Shown: piece after piece, positions 50,401 to 59,539 of the stretch
Layout of the letters: every line of letters begins with the position of its first letter
Numbering within the stretch: the stretch's first letter is position 1
Assembly (NCBI RefSeq): GCF_052180245.1
Contig: NZ_CP197474.1
Location: 4,686,729 to 4,750,728, forward strand
Source of the DNA: Parapusillimonas sp013416435
GTDB lineage: Bacteria; Pseudomonadota; Gammaproteobacteria; Burkholderiales; Burkholderiaceae_B
DNA length: 64,000 nucleotides
Direction of reading: 5' to 3'
Notes under the pieces: model-generated
Databases searched by the model: none
What the model saw: the letters and a program-made list of their open reading frames with translations, nothing else
What the model was told of the DNA's origin: nothing
Translations under genes and position numbers: made by a program

Positions 50401-51573
50401 CTGGAACAAAGCTTCGACGGCATCTTCGGTGGGAGGCTCGCCGGGACGCATCATGCGATAGATGGCGACGCGGGCAGCCATCTGGTCGACGGTCTCGTCG
50501 GTGCGCAGCGTTTGCGAAATGTACCCGCCGCGATCCAGCTCGTTGACGTAGAGCGTCTGGATTTCGCGGATGTTGGCGACGCGCATGTCGGCCAGCAGTC
50601 CTTCGGTGATCTCGTCGTTGGCGTTCGCGATGACTTCGCCGGTTTCAGGATTGACCACGCTCTTGGCGAGCATGCGGCCGACCAGGAAGTCTTCGGGCAC
50701 GGAAACGTGCTCGATCTTGGCGGCTGCCAGGTCGCGCAGGTGCTTGGCATTGATGCGCTTGTCCTTTTCGACGATGACCGTGCCTTCGCGATCGGTGATG
50801 TCGAAATGGGCGACCTCGCCCTTCCAGCGCTCGGGGACGAACTCCAGCATCCCGCCTTCGTTCAGGATCTCGAAGTTGTCGAAATCGAAGAAGTAGGCCA
50901 GGATGGCTTCCGGCGTCATGCCGATGGCCTTGAGCAGGATCGTGACCGGCATCTTGCGACGGCGGTCCACCCGGAAAAACAGAACGTCTTTGGGGTCGAA
51001 CTCGAAATCGAGCCAGGAGCCGCGGTAGGGAATCACGCGGGCCGAGAACAGCAGCTTGCCCGAGCTGTGGGTCTTGCCGCGATCGTGCTCAAAAAAGACA
51101 CCGGGCGAGCGATGCAGTTGCGAAACGATCACGCGCTCGGTACCATTGATGACGAAAGAACCCGTGTCGGTCATGAGCGGAATTTCGCCCATGTAGACTT
51201 CCTGCTCTTTGACTTCCTTGACGGTGGGTTTGCTGACCTCGCGGTCCATCAGGACCAGGCGCACCTTGGCGCGCAGCGGCGAAGCGTAGGTCAAGCCACG
51301 CAGTTGACATTCCTTGACATCAAACACCGGATCGCCGAGCACGTAGCTGACAAACTCCAGGCGAGCCATCTGGTTGTGACTGACAATGGGAAAAACTGAC
51401 GTGAAGGCCGCTTGCAGGCCTTCTTCTTTGCGTTTGGAAGGTGTAGTATCCGCCTGCAAAAATGTTTTGAATGATTGCAGTTGAGTCGCCAAAAGGTAAG
51501 GGACGTCCTGGACGTCTTCACGCTTGGCGAAGCTCTTGCGTATGCGCTTTTTTTCGGTATACGAATAAGGCAT
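47461..51573 (-). CDS. rpoB: RNA polymerase subunit beta
   Basis: Core RNA polymerase subunit. Seen: 1370 residues from MPYSYTEKKRIRKSFAKRE; the rifampicin region reads [34 protein letters not shown], wild-type in appearance. Also DNTPIEF-like RPNIGLINS and GRHGNKGVVS blocks. The ATG at 51573 gives the family N terminus; further upstream codons are not supported. A hairpin upstream (51689-51720) separates it from rplL. Confidence 0.98.
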
Positions 51574-51688
51574 GAGCACTCCGACTCGAGGGGTTACATG
51601 GGCCGTCAACCACGGCCCTGGTTTACGACTCCAGAAAGCCCTACTTGCGATGGCGTTGCAGTGCAAATAGCGGGTTTTCTGGAAACGC

Positions 51689-51720
51689 AAAAGCCCGGGA
51701 AGGCCAAAACCTCCCCGGGC
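51689..51720 (-). terminator. Attenuator-like hairpin between rplL and rpoB
   Basis: Minus strand: GCCCGGG, GAGGTTTTGGCCTT, CCCGGGC, then TTTTGCG. A partial terminator here is known in E. coli rplJL-rpoBC and sets the lower output of rpoBC; similar action is inferred. Confidence 0.72.
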
Positions 51721-51734
51721 AAGCGACAAAAGTC

Positions 51735-52115
51735 TTACTTGAGTTCGACTTTGGCGCCGGCTTCTTCAAGCTTCTTCTGCGCAGCTTCGGCGTCAGCCTT
51801 GGCCAGACCTTCCTTGACGGGCTTCGGTGCGCCGTCAACCAGATCCTTGGCTTCCTTCAGGCCCAGGCCGGTGATTTCGCGAACAGCCTTGATCACGCTG
51901 ACCTTGTTGGCGCCGACTTCGGCCAGAAGAACGGTGAACTCGGTTTGCTCTTCAGCAGCAGCGGCAGCACCGCCAGCAGCGGGAGCAGCGACAGCGACAG
52001 CGGCGGCAGCAGCCGACACGCCAAATTTCTCTTCCATTTCCTTGATCAGCTCGGACAGCTCGAGCACGGTCATGCCGGCGATCGCGTCAAGGATTTCAGC
52101 TTTGCTTAATGCCAT
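51735..52115 (-). CDS. rplL: 50S ribosomal protein L7/L12
   Basis: Stalk protein recruiting translation GTPases. Seen: 126 residues with MALSKAEILDAIAGMTVLELSELIKEMEEKFGV, an Ala/Gly hinge and EKTEFDV-like EEQTEFTVLLAEVGANKVSVIKAVREITGLGLKEAKDLVDGAPK. Start at 52115 chosen by family match. Confidence 0.97.
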   Translation of the reverse strand: MALSKAEILDAIAGMTVLELSELIKEMEEKFGVSAAAAAVAVAAPAAGGAAAAAEEQTEFTVLLAEVGANKVSVIKAVREITGLGLKEAKDLVDGAPKPVKEGLAKADAEAAQKKLEEAGAKVELK

Positions 52116-52193
52116 TTTAAAGAACTCCAAATATATGTATAAATGCCAGGGTTGGGTGTCGCTCGATACGACGAAGCCCTGAAGGCGAACCGC

Positions 52194-52718
52194 TTATGCG
52201 GCTTCCTTCTGATCGCGAACGGCAGCGAGGCCGCGAGCGAACTTGGTCGGAACTTCGTTGAGCGTACGCACAAATTGCGTGACGGGTGCTTGCATGGTAC
52301 CCATAAGCTTCGAAAGCAACTCTTCGCGGGAAGGCATGGTGGCCAGGGCCTGAACACCTTCGGTACTCAGGATGCTGTTGGGCAATGCCCCACCCTTGAT
52401 TACCAGCTTGTCGTTGGTCTTTGCGAAACCGGCAAGTACTTTAGCTGCCGAAACCGGATCGGCGCTGATGCCATAGATCAGCGGACCGGTCAGCTGGGCG
52501 GTGAGCTCCTCGTAGGGAGTTCCCGACACAGCGCGGCGAACCAGCGTATTCTTGAGAACACGCAGATACACGCCCGACTCACGCGCAGTTTTGCGCAATA
52601 CGGTAGCGGAGGCGACGTCCAGACCACGGTACTCGGCGATAATGATCGATTGAGCCTTTGCGACTTCCGCAGAAACTTCCTCGATGACTACCGCTTTCTC
52701 TTGACGATTGAGACTCAC
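52194..52718 (-). CDS. rplJ: 50S ribosomal protein L10
   Basis: Holds L7/L12 dimers on the ribosome. Seen: 174 residues starting MSLNRQEKAVVIEEVSAEVAKAQSIIIAEYRGLDVASATVLRK, with KNTLVRRA and a helical C terminus. In E. coli L10 with L12 represses its own leader; a possible leader lies upstream. Confidence 0.97.
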   Translation of the reverse strand: MSLNRQEKAVVIEEVSAEVAKAQSIIIAEYRGLDVASATVLRKTARESGVYLRVLKNTLVRRAVSGTPYEELTAQLTGPLIYGISADPVSAAKVLAGFAKTNDKLVIKGGALPNSILSTEGVQALATMPSREELLSKLMGTMQAPVTQFVRTLNEVPTKFARGLAAVRDQKEAA

Positions 52719-52974
52719 GGTTTGAACACTCCATCAAACGACGCTCGGGAGGCTCCCTTGCGTCAACCGAATGCGGCGCACCTGGTCGAGTTCTTAGACA
52801 ACAAGAATTCTTCCATGGGCGCCGTCTGCGCTGGAATCAAGTCTTCGCAGGCTTGAAATTAAGCCCTGTTCCGAAACAATTGAACCGTTGTCGGAATGGA
52901 GCTCCAGCGGTCTTTGACAGCAGCGCCTGGGAAATTCCAGGCACGGCCCAAAGTTCTTTACTACTCAGGCCTGA
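52719..52974 (-). promoter_or_regulatory. rplA-rplJ intergenic leader, candidate L10 control region
   Basis: 256 bases with structure: stem TTCCG/CGGAA plus ACAA/TTGT with a two-base bulge (52869-52896), a smaller CCTGG/CCAGG stem near 52926-52941, and at the left of rplA an 18-bp perfect palindrome CAGGCCTGATCAGGCCTG (52966-52983) that includes the rplA stop. The place is where L10 autoregulation is known in E. coli; that it works here is inferred. Confidence 0.45.
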
Positions 52975-53670
52975 TCAGGCCTGCAGGGATGCAATCTCAA
53001 CGCGCGCACCGCCACCCATGGTGGACGATACGGCCAGCTTGCGCAGGTAGATGCCCTTGGCGGCCGCGGGGCGCGCCTTGTTCAGGGCTTCAACCAGCGC
53101 AGCCAGGTTGGTTTGCAGTTGATCGACGTTGAACGAAGCACGGCCGATGGTGGCATGGATGATGCCTGCCTTGTCGGTACGGTACTGAACCTGACCGGCC
53201 TTGGCATTCTTGACGGCAGTGGCGACATCGGGAGTAACCGTGCCAACCTTGGGGTTGGGCATCAGGCCACGGGGACCGAGCACTTGGCCCAGGGCACCGA
53301 CGATACGCATCGTATCGGGAGACGCGATCAGGATGTCGAAGTCGATCTGGCCGCCTTTGATCGTGTCCGCCAGGTCTTCCATGCCAACGATGTCGGCGCC
53401 GGCAGCCTTGGCCGCTTCAGCCTTTTCGCCTTGGGCGAAAACAGCAACGCGCACGCTCTTGCCGGTGCCGGCAGGCAATACCACCGAACCACGGACGAGC
53501 TGGTCGGATTTCTTGGGGTCGATGCCGAGCTGAACTGCGACGTCGATGGACTCATCGAACTTCGCGGTGGCGGTTTCCTTGACCAGGGCCAGGGCTTCCG
53601 CGACGGGGTAGAACTTCGTGCGATCGATCTTGGCGGCAATTGCGGCCGCGCGCTTGGACAACTTAGCCAT
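52975..53670 (-). CDS. rplA: 50S ribosomal protein L1
   Basis: L1-stalk protein and translational repressor of rplK-rplA. Seen: 231 residues with AKFDESIDVAVQLGIDPKKSDQLVRGSVVLPAGTGKSVRVAVFAQGEKA, GPRGLMPNPKVGTVT and YRTDKAGIIHATIGRASF. Lies two bases after rplK. Confidence 0.97.
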   Translation of the reverse strand: MAKLSKRAAAIAAKIDRTKFYPVAEALALVKETATAKFDESIDVAVQLGIDPKKSDQLVRGSVVLPAGTGKSVRVAVFAQGEKAEAAKAAGADIVGMEDLADTIKGGQIDFDILIASPDTMRIVGALGQVLGPRGLMPNPKVGTVTPDVATAVKNAKAGQVQYRTDKAGIIHATIGRASFNVDQLQTNLAALVEALNKARPAAAKGIYLRKLAVSSTMGGGARVEIASLQA

Positions 53671-53672
53671 GC

Positions 53673-54104
53673 TTATACCCCTTCCACCGTAATGCCCATG
53701 CTGCGCGCGCTACCAGCGATGGTGCGTACGGCAGCGTCCAGATCCGCAGCGGTAAGGTCCGGCGTCTTGGTCTTGGCGATTTCCTCTGCCTGGGCGCGGG
53801 TCAGCGTGCCGACCTTGTCCAGGTTGGGCCTGGCCGAACCCTTCTGCACACCACTTGCCTTCTTGATCAGGATGGTGGCGGGCGGCGTCTTCATGATGAA
53901 GGTGAAGCTCTTGTCCGCGTACGCCGTGATCACCACGGGAATCGGCAGGCCGGGCTCCATGCCCTGCGTCTTGGCGTTGAACGCCTTGCAGAATTCCATG
54001 ATGTTCAGGCCGCGCTGACCGAGCGCCGGGCCGATGGGGGGTGATGGATTGGCCTTACCAGCTGGCACTTGCAGCTTGATGAAGCCGACGATTTTCTTCG
54101 CCAT
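53673..54104 (-). CDS. rplK: 50S ribosomal protein L11
   Basis: GTPase-centre protein. Seen: 143 residues with IKLQVPAGKANPSPPIGPALGQRGLNIMEFCKAFNAKTQ and the C-terminal RNA-binding region KASGVQKGSARPNLDKVGTLT. Follows nusG by 68 nt. Confidence 0.97.
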   Translation of the reverse strand: MAKKIVGFIKLQVPAGKANPSPPIGPALGQRGLNIMEFCKAFNAKTQGMEPGLPIPVVITAYADKSFTFIMKTPPATILIKKASGVQKGSARPNLDKVGTLTRAQAEEIAKTKTPDLTAADLDAAVRTIAGSARSMGITVEGV

Positions 54105-54172
54105 GCTTTGCTCCTTGCGGGTTCAGACACCGATGGCGCAATGTGCGCCAAGGGCTCCCCGGGGTTGAGGTT

Positions 54173-54706
54173 TCAGGTCTTTTCGACCTGACCGAAATCG
54201 AGTTCCACCGGTGTCGCGCGGCCGAAGATCGTGACCGATACGCGCACCTTGCTTTTCTCGTAGTTGACGTCTTCAACGTTGCCGTTGAAATCCGCAAAAG
54301 GACCTTCCTTGACGCGAACCATTTCGCCCACTTCAAAGAGGATCTTGGGCCTGGGTTTCTCGACGCCTTCTTCCATTTGCGAAAGGATTTTCTCGACTTC
54401 GCGATCGGAGATGGGAGCGGGACGGTTGCCCGAGCCGCCCAGAAAACCGGTTACCCGATTTGTGTTCTTTACCAAGTGCCAGGTTTCGTCCGTGAGGTCC
54501 ATTTCGACCAGCACGTAGCCTGGAAATATGCGTCGCTCGGTGATCGACTTTTTACCGCCCTTGACTTCGATGACTTCTTCGGAGGGAACGAGAATGCGCC
54601 CGAAGGAGGTTTGGAGTCCCGCGCGCTCGATACGCTCGAGAAGAGCCTTGTGCACGCTTTTTTCCATTCCGGAATAAACGTGTACGACATACCAACGCTT
54701 GCTCAT
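54173..54706 (-). CDS. nusG: Transcription elongation factor NusG
   Basis: Suppresses pausing and couples transcription to translation. Seen: 177 residues with NGN domain (KRWYVVHVYSGMEKSVHKALLERIER, FPGYVLVEMDL, HLVKNTNRVTGFLG) and a KOW motif (EMVRVKEGPFADFNGNVEDVNYEKSKVRVSVTIFGR). Follows secE by nine bases. Confidence 0.97.
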   Translation of the reverse strand: MSKRWYVVHVYSGMEKSVHKALLERIERAGLQTSFGRILVPSEEVIEVKGGKKSITERRIFPGYVLVEMDLTDETWHLVKNTNRVTGFLGGSGNRPAPISDREVEKILSQMEEGVEKPRPKILFEVGEMVRVKEGPFADFNGNVEDVNYEKSKVRVSVTIFGRATPVELDFGQVEKT

Positions 54707-54715
54707 GTGTGTCCT

Positions 54716-55096
54716 TTATTTCCAGCCGAGCAACAGGCCATAAATGACCCATTCAAGAGCTTTATCAACGACCCACAACAAGATGCCCATCACGACGACG
54801 AACGCAAAGACGATGCCCGTCATTTGCGTGGTTTCCTTGCGCGTAGGCCACACGACACGCTTGACTTCGTTGTAGGAGTCGCGACCGAAACTCAAGGTGC
54901 GCCGGCCGGGTTCGCTGAACCAGGCAATAATGGCGGCAACAACCAGGCTGCCCACGAAAGCGCCTACCCGCACAATTGCCGGCTGGCCTTCAAGCACGGA
55001 ATAGGCCACAATGCCGGCCACAATAACAAGCACCGCCAGACCCAGCTTGATGCGATCTGTGCTACTGGTAACGGTTTCTACGTTGCTGTTAGACAT
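54716..55096 (-). CDS. secE: Preprotein translocase subunit SecE
   Basis: Essential translocon subunit. Seen: 126 residues with three membrane segments (about 18-35, 42-58, 95-115), the long proteobacterial form, and the conserved amphipathic GRDSYNEVKRVVWPTRKETTQMT before the last helix. Lies between tRNA-Trp and nusG. Confidence 0.95.
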   Translation of the reverse strand: MSNSNVETVTSSTDRIKLGLAVLVIVAGIVAYSVLEGQPAIVRVGAFVGSLVVAAIIAWFSEPGRRTLSFGRDSYNEVKRVVWPTRKETTQMTGIVFAFVVVMGILLWVVDKALEWVIYGLLLGWK

Positions 55097-55142
55097 ATTC
55101 CGGCAAGTGGCGCCGCATGCGCGACGATGATGAGACTGAGTG

Positions 55143-55218
55143 TGGCAGGGGCAGTAGGAATCGAACCTACAACCTTCGGTTTTGGAGACCGACGCTCTGC
55201 CAATTGAGCTATACCCCT
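55143..55218 (-). tRNA. tRNA-Trp (anticodon CCA)
   Basis: 76 nt with encoded CCA. Acceptor AGGGGTA pairs with the TGCCCCT strand, discriminator G; anticodon loop CTCCAAA; T-arm GGTTCGATTCC. Between tuf and secE, as in many betaproteobacteria. Confidence 0.97.
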
Positions 55219-55309
55219 AGACCCTGAAAGCAGCCCCCTTGCGGATAGCTGCTTTTTTTACAACCTGGGCGAAAGAGCGGCCTTTCCCTTTCGCCGTACA
55301 ACTTGAAAT

Positions 55310-56503
<1,194 letters not shown>

Positions 56504-56547
56504 GGCTGACTCCTGACGATGGAATTGAGCTGTAATCTAAAAAATTT

Positions 56548-56622
<75 letters not shown>

Positions 56623-56673
56623 AACTTTTGTTGCGCTTCGCCACTTGCGTAGCGAAATTCAATAAAACTTTAC

Positions 56674-56747
56674 TGGAGCGGGTGAAGGGAATCGAACCCT
56701 CATCATCAGCTTGGAAGGCTGTTGCTCTACCATTGAGCTACACCCGC
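56674..56747 (-). tRNA. tRNA-Gly (anticodon TCC)
   Basis: 74 nt with encoded CCA; acceptor GCGGGTG; anticodon loop CTTCCAA; T-arm GGGTTCGATTCCC. Middle member of the cluster. Confidence 0.97.
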
Positions 56748-56811
56748 GAAGGTTCACTTCAACCGCGCAAGCCATGGCTAAGACCATGACCGCTAAAATT
56801 CTTGAGCTTTT

Positions 56812-56898
56812 TGGTGGTGGGAGTTGGATTCGAACCAACGTAGGCGCAAGGCCAACAGATTTACAGTCTGCCCCCTTTAACCACTCGGGCATCCCACC
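56812..56898 (-). tRNA. tRNA-Tyr (anticodon GTA)
   Basis: 87 nt, class II with a long variable arm; acceptor GGTGGGA; anticodon loop CTGTAAA; encoded CCA. First gene behind the predicted promoter at 56914-56942. Confidence 0.97.
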
Positions 56899-56913
56899 AA
56901 AAGCGAACTCCGA

Positions 56914-56942
56914 ATTATGCAGAGTTTTTTTAAAGTTGTCAA
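56914..56942 (-). promoter_or_regulatory. Near-consensus sigma-70 promoter of the tRNA-tuf operon
   Basis: Minus strand: TTGACA (56942-56937), 17-base spacer containing an A-run, CATAAT (56919-56914). Transcription would start about ten bases before tRNA-Tyr, as usual for stable RNA operons. A TATAAT at 56994-56989 has no matching -35 and is less likely. Confidence 0.85.
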
Positions 56943-57061
56943 ATAGAGCGAACCGATCGTCACGGTTGCGCTGCAATTTGGAGACAGGATTATAGCAGAG
57001 GGGGACGGGCCCAGATGCACCCTGAAGGGGCCAGACTCCGATGTTCCTCATCGGCGTGAGA

Positions 57062-57091
57062 GGGGTCAGACCCCGTACGGGGTCTGACCCC
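57062..57091. repeat. Dispersed 30-bp palindromic repeat behind parB
   Basis: GGGGTCAGACCCC, GTAC, GGGGTCTGACCCC; identical to the copies at 31868 and 41664. It begins eleven bases beyond the parB stop. A degenerate copy (GGGGCCAGACTCC) may lie at 57027-57039. Confidence 0.95.
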
Positions 57092-57102
57092 GATTTTGAC
57101 AC

Positions 57103-58023
57103 TTAATTCTCGAGCAGCCCAGACATGCCCTGGCGTTCCAACAGGGAATTCAAGTGGTCCCAGCCATGGAAGTCGATCATCAACTGGCCTTTGTCCTTGG
57201 CGCCGAGCTTGAGGCTGACCTTGGTGCCGAGATGATCGGACAATGCTTCTTCCAGGCGCTTGGCGTCGCCGGAGAGCGCTGGAGCCCTGCGCTGTGCCTT
57301 GGTTTGCTTGCCCTCGGCTTCCTCCAGCGTCCTGCTGACGAGCTTCTCGGTTTCACGGACGGACAGACGCTTGGCGATGACCTCGTTGGCCAGCAGGATC
57401 TGATTGGCGGCATCCAGTGAGAGCAACGCCCGGGCATGGCCCATGTCGATGTCGCCGGCCAACAGCATGGTCTGGACCGGATCCGCCAGGTTCAACAGAC
57501 GCAAAAGATTACTGGTTGCGGAGCGCGAACGCCCGATTGCCTGTGCGGCCTGCTCGTGCGTCAGGCCGAACTCGTCCAGCAGGCGGCGTACCCCGTGCGC
57601 TTCTTCAAGCGGATTCAGATCTTCGCGCTGGATGTTTTCTATGAGCGCCATGACCGCGGCGCTTTCGTTGGGGACTTCGCGCACCAGGACGGGCACTTCG
57701 TTCAGGCCCGCGATGCGTGCGGCACGAAATCGGCGTTCTCCCGCGATTATCTCGTATTTCCCCACCTCTTTTCCGCCCAAAGGACGAACCAGTATGGGCT
57801 GCATGATGCCTTGGGACCGGATAGAATCGGCCAGCTCGTTCAACGCGCCTTCGTCCATGCGGGTACGGGGCTGATACTGGCCCGCACGCAACACATCCAT
57901 CTTCAGCACGGATGGCGAGCTGTCTTTCTCGGAAGACTTGCCCAATGTTTCGATGATGGGAGCATCCGCGCCCAGTAGCGCATCCAGACCGCGGCCCAGG
58001 CCCTTCGGTTTTCTCGTTGCCAT
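57103..58023 (-). CDS. parB: Chromosome partition protein ParB
   Basis: CTP-dependent DNA clamp loading at parS. Seen: 306 residues with the ParB box GKYEIIAGERRFRAARIAGL, LIENIQREDLNPLEEA, a helix-turn-helix (LTHEQAAQAIGRSRSATSNLLRLL) and a C-terminal dimer domain. 21 nt behind parA; three parS sites stand beyond mnmG. Confidence 0.97.
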   Translation of the reverse strand: MATRKPKGLGRGLDALLGADAPIIETLGKSSEKDSSPSVLKMDVLRAGQYQPRTRMDEGALNELADSIRSQGIMQPILVRPLGGKEVGKYEIIAGERRFRAARIAGLNEVPVLVREVPNESAAVMALIENIQREDLNPLEEAHGVRRLLDEFGLTHEQAAQAIGRSRSATSNLLRLLNLADPVQTMLLAGDIDMGHARALLSLDAANQILLANEVIAKRLSVRETEKLVSRTLEEAEGKQTKAQRRAPALSGDAKRLEEALSDHLGTKVSLKLGAKDKGQLMIDFHGWDHLNSLLERQGMSGLLEN

Positions 58024-58044
58024 GATGTGTATTCCTTAAGACTG

Positions 58045-58869
58045 CTAACGTTCAACGCGGGGACGCGCCTGTTCGCGCAGCGCTTCCTTCTTGACCCGCT
58101 TGATCAGCTCGTTTCCGAACTCGATATAGGCCTTCGCACCGCGGGAGCTTTTGTCGTACACGATCCCCGGCAAGCCATGGCTGGGTGCCTCCGCCAGGCG
58201 AACATTGCGGGGGACGACCGTATCAAATACCTTGTCGCCGAAGTGCGCCTCGATCTGCGCCGATACCTGCTGCTGCAGAGTGACGCGTGTATCGAACATG
58301 ACCCGCAACAAACCAATGAGCTGCAGGTTGGGATTGATATTCCGATGCACGCGCTTGATGGTATTGACGAGATCGGATAGCCCTTCCAGCGCAAAATACT
58401 CGCACTGCATGGGGATGATTACGCCATGCGCCGACGCAAGTCCGTTCAGAGTCAAAAGCGACAAGGTCGGCGGGCAATCGATCAATATGAAATCATACTC
58501 GTGCTCGACTTGGCCAATGGCTTGTTTCAGTTGCTGCTCACGATCATCCATCTGGACAAGGTCGATTTCAGCGCCGGAGAGCTCCCGGTTGGACGGAAGC
58601 ACATCGTAGCCGCCCGCTTCCGAACGCACTCTTGCTTCCTGTATCGTTGCGTCGCCGATGAGGACTTGATATAGATTTCGCTCAACCTTGTTCTTGTCGA
58701 TGCCACTGCCCATGGTGGCATTGCCTTGAGGGTCCAGATCAATGAGAAGAACGCTTTTTCGCAATGCGGCCAGCGCGGCAGCAAGATTGATTGCCGTCGT
58801 TGTCTTGCCTACGCCACCCTTCTGATTCGCGATGCAGAAAACCTTTTTTATCGGATTATTTTGGCTCAT
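58045..58869 (-). CDS. parA: Chromosome partition ATPase ParA
   Basis: Walker-type ATPase that moves ParB-parS complexes. Seen: 274 residues, KKVFCIANQKGGVGKTTTAINLAAALA, LLIDLDPQGNATMGSG, DFILIDCPPTLSLLTLNGL. The ATG at 58869 (MSQNNPIKK) lies within the end of rsmG (14-nt overlap); an ATG at 58881 would add four residues. Confidence 0.97.
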   Translation of the reverse strand: MSQNNPIKKVFCIANQKGGVGKTTTAINLAAALAALRKSVLLIDLDPQGNATMGSGIDKNKVERNLYQVLIGDATIQEARVRSEAGGYDVLPSNRELSGAEIDLVQMDDREQQLKQAIGQVEHEYDFILIDCPPTLSLLTLNGLASAHGVIIPMQCEYFALEGLSDLVNTIKRVHRNINPNLQLIGLLRVMFDTRVTLQQQVSAQIEAHFGDKVFDTVVPRNVRLAEAPSHGLPGIVYDKSSRGAKAYIEFGNELIKRVKKEALREQARPRVER

Positions 58870-59539
58870 GATTTCCTTCACGACTCATCCAGATCAGGCA
58901 GCGCTGAGCGTCAAGCTCAGGCACGGACAGCGGTTCAATACGCTCGGCCCGCCACTCTGTATTCGAGTGCAGGGCTTCGATTTCTTCGTCGGGCTGCTGC
59001 CCTTTCATTGCCAGTAGGCGCCCAGCTGATGCGACATGATGGCCAGCCAGTGTCGCAAAATCAAGTAAAGAAGCGAAAGCTCGGGAAACTACGAGGTCGG
59101 CTTCGAATGAGGGCAACTTTTCGATACGGCCATGTACGGCTTTGAGGTTTTCAAGCCGTAGGGCACCTGCCATTTGGCGTACGAACGCCATTTTTTTCTC
59201 GACGGCATCGACGCAGTACAACTGCCATTCAGGATGCATGATAGCAAGCACCACCCCTGGTAGCCCTGCACCTGAACCGACGTCGATGACCAAAGGATTT
59301 TTAACTGTGTTTTTATACAGTATTGATTCGACCTGTGGCAAGATGGCCAGGCTATCGAAGACATGCTGAACCAGCATCTTGTCCGGATCTCGCAGCGCAG
59401 TGAGATTATAGGTTTTGTTCCAACGTTGCAGTTGTTCCAGATATTTCAACAGCGCTGAACTTTTCGCTTCATCGAGCTTGATGTGCAGGCTTTCCGCAGC
59501 TGCTCGCATGCGGTCCTCGAAACAATCTCTTATTGTCAT
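58856..59539 (-). CDS. rsmG: 16S rRNA m7G527 methyltransferase RsmG (GidB)
   Basis: Methylates G527 of 16S rRNA with SAM. Seen: 227 residues, YNLTALRDPDKMLVQHVFDSLAILP, the SAM motif VIDVGSGAGLPGVVLAI, and RAFASLLDF. Start overlaps the mnmG stop by one base. Less GC-rich in third positions than most of the window. Confidence 0.96.
   Translation of the reverse strand: MTIRDCFEDRMRAAAESLHIKLDEAKSSALLKYLEQLQRWNKTYNLTALRDPDKMLVQHVFDSLAILPQVESILYKNTVKNPLVIDVGSGAGLPGVVLAIMHPEWQLYCVDAVEKKMAFVRQMAGALRLENLKAVHGRIEKLPSFEADLVVSRAFASLLDFATLAGHHVASAGRLLAMKGQQPDEEIEALHSNTEWRAERIEPLSVPELDAQRCLIWMSREGNHEPK

Noticed and set aside
47551..51399. Very long plus-strand open frame (over 1280 codons) opposite rpoB
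   Set aside because: It is the mirror of a GC-rich essential gene; composition is rich in His, Val, Leu, Asp without any known domain, and no ribosome-binding site or conserved motif is seen. The same holds for long frames opposite rpoC, fusA, both tuf genes, the acyl-CoA dehydrogenase and ribosomal genes.
56989..56994. Perfect TATAAT upstream of tRNA-Tyr as the operon promoter
   Set aside because: No -35 match at 16-18 bases; the TTGACA-17-CATAAT pair at 56914-56942 is much better and closer to the tRNA.
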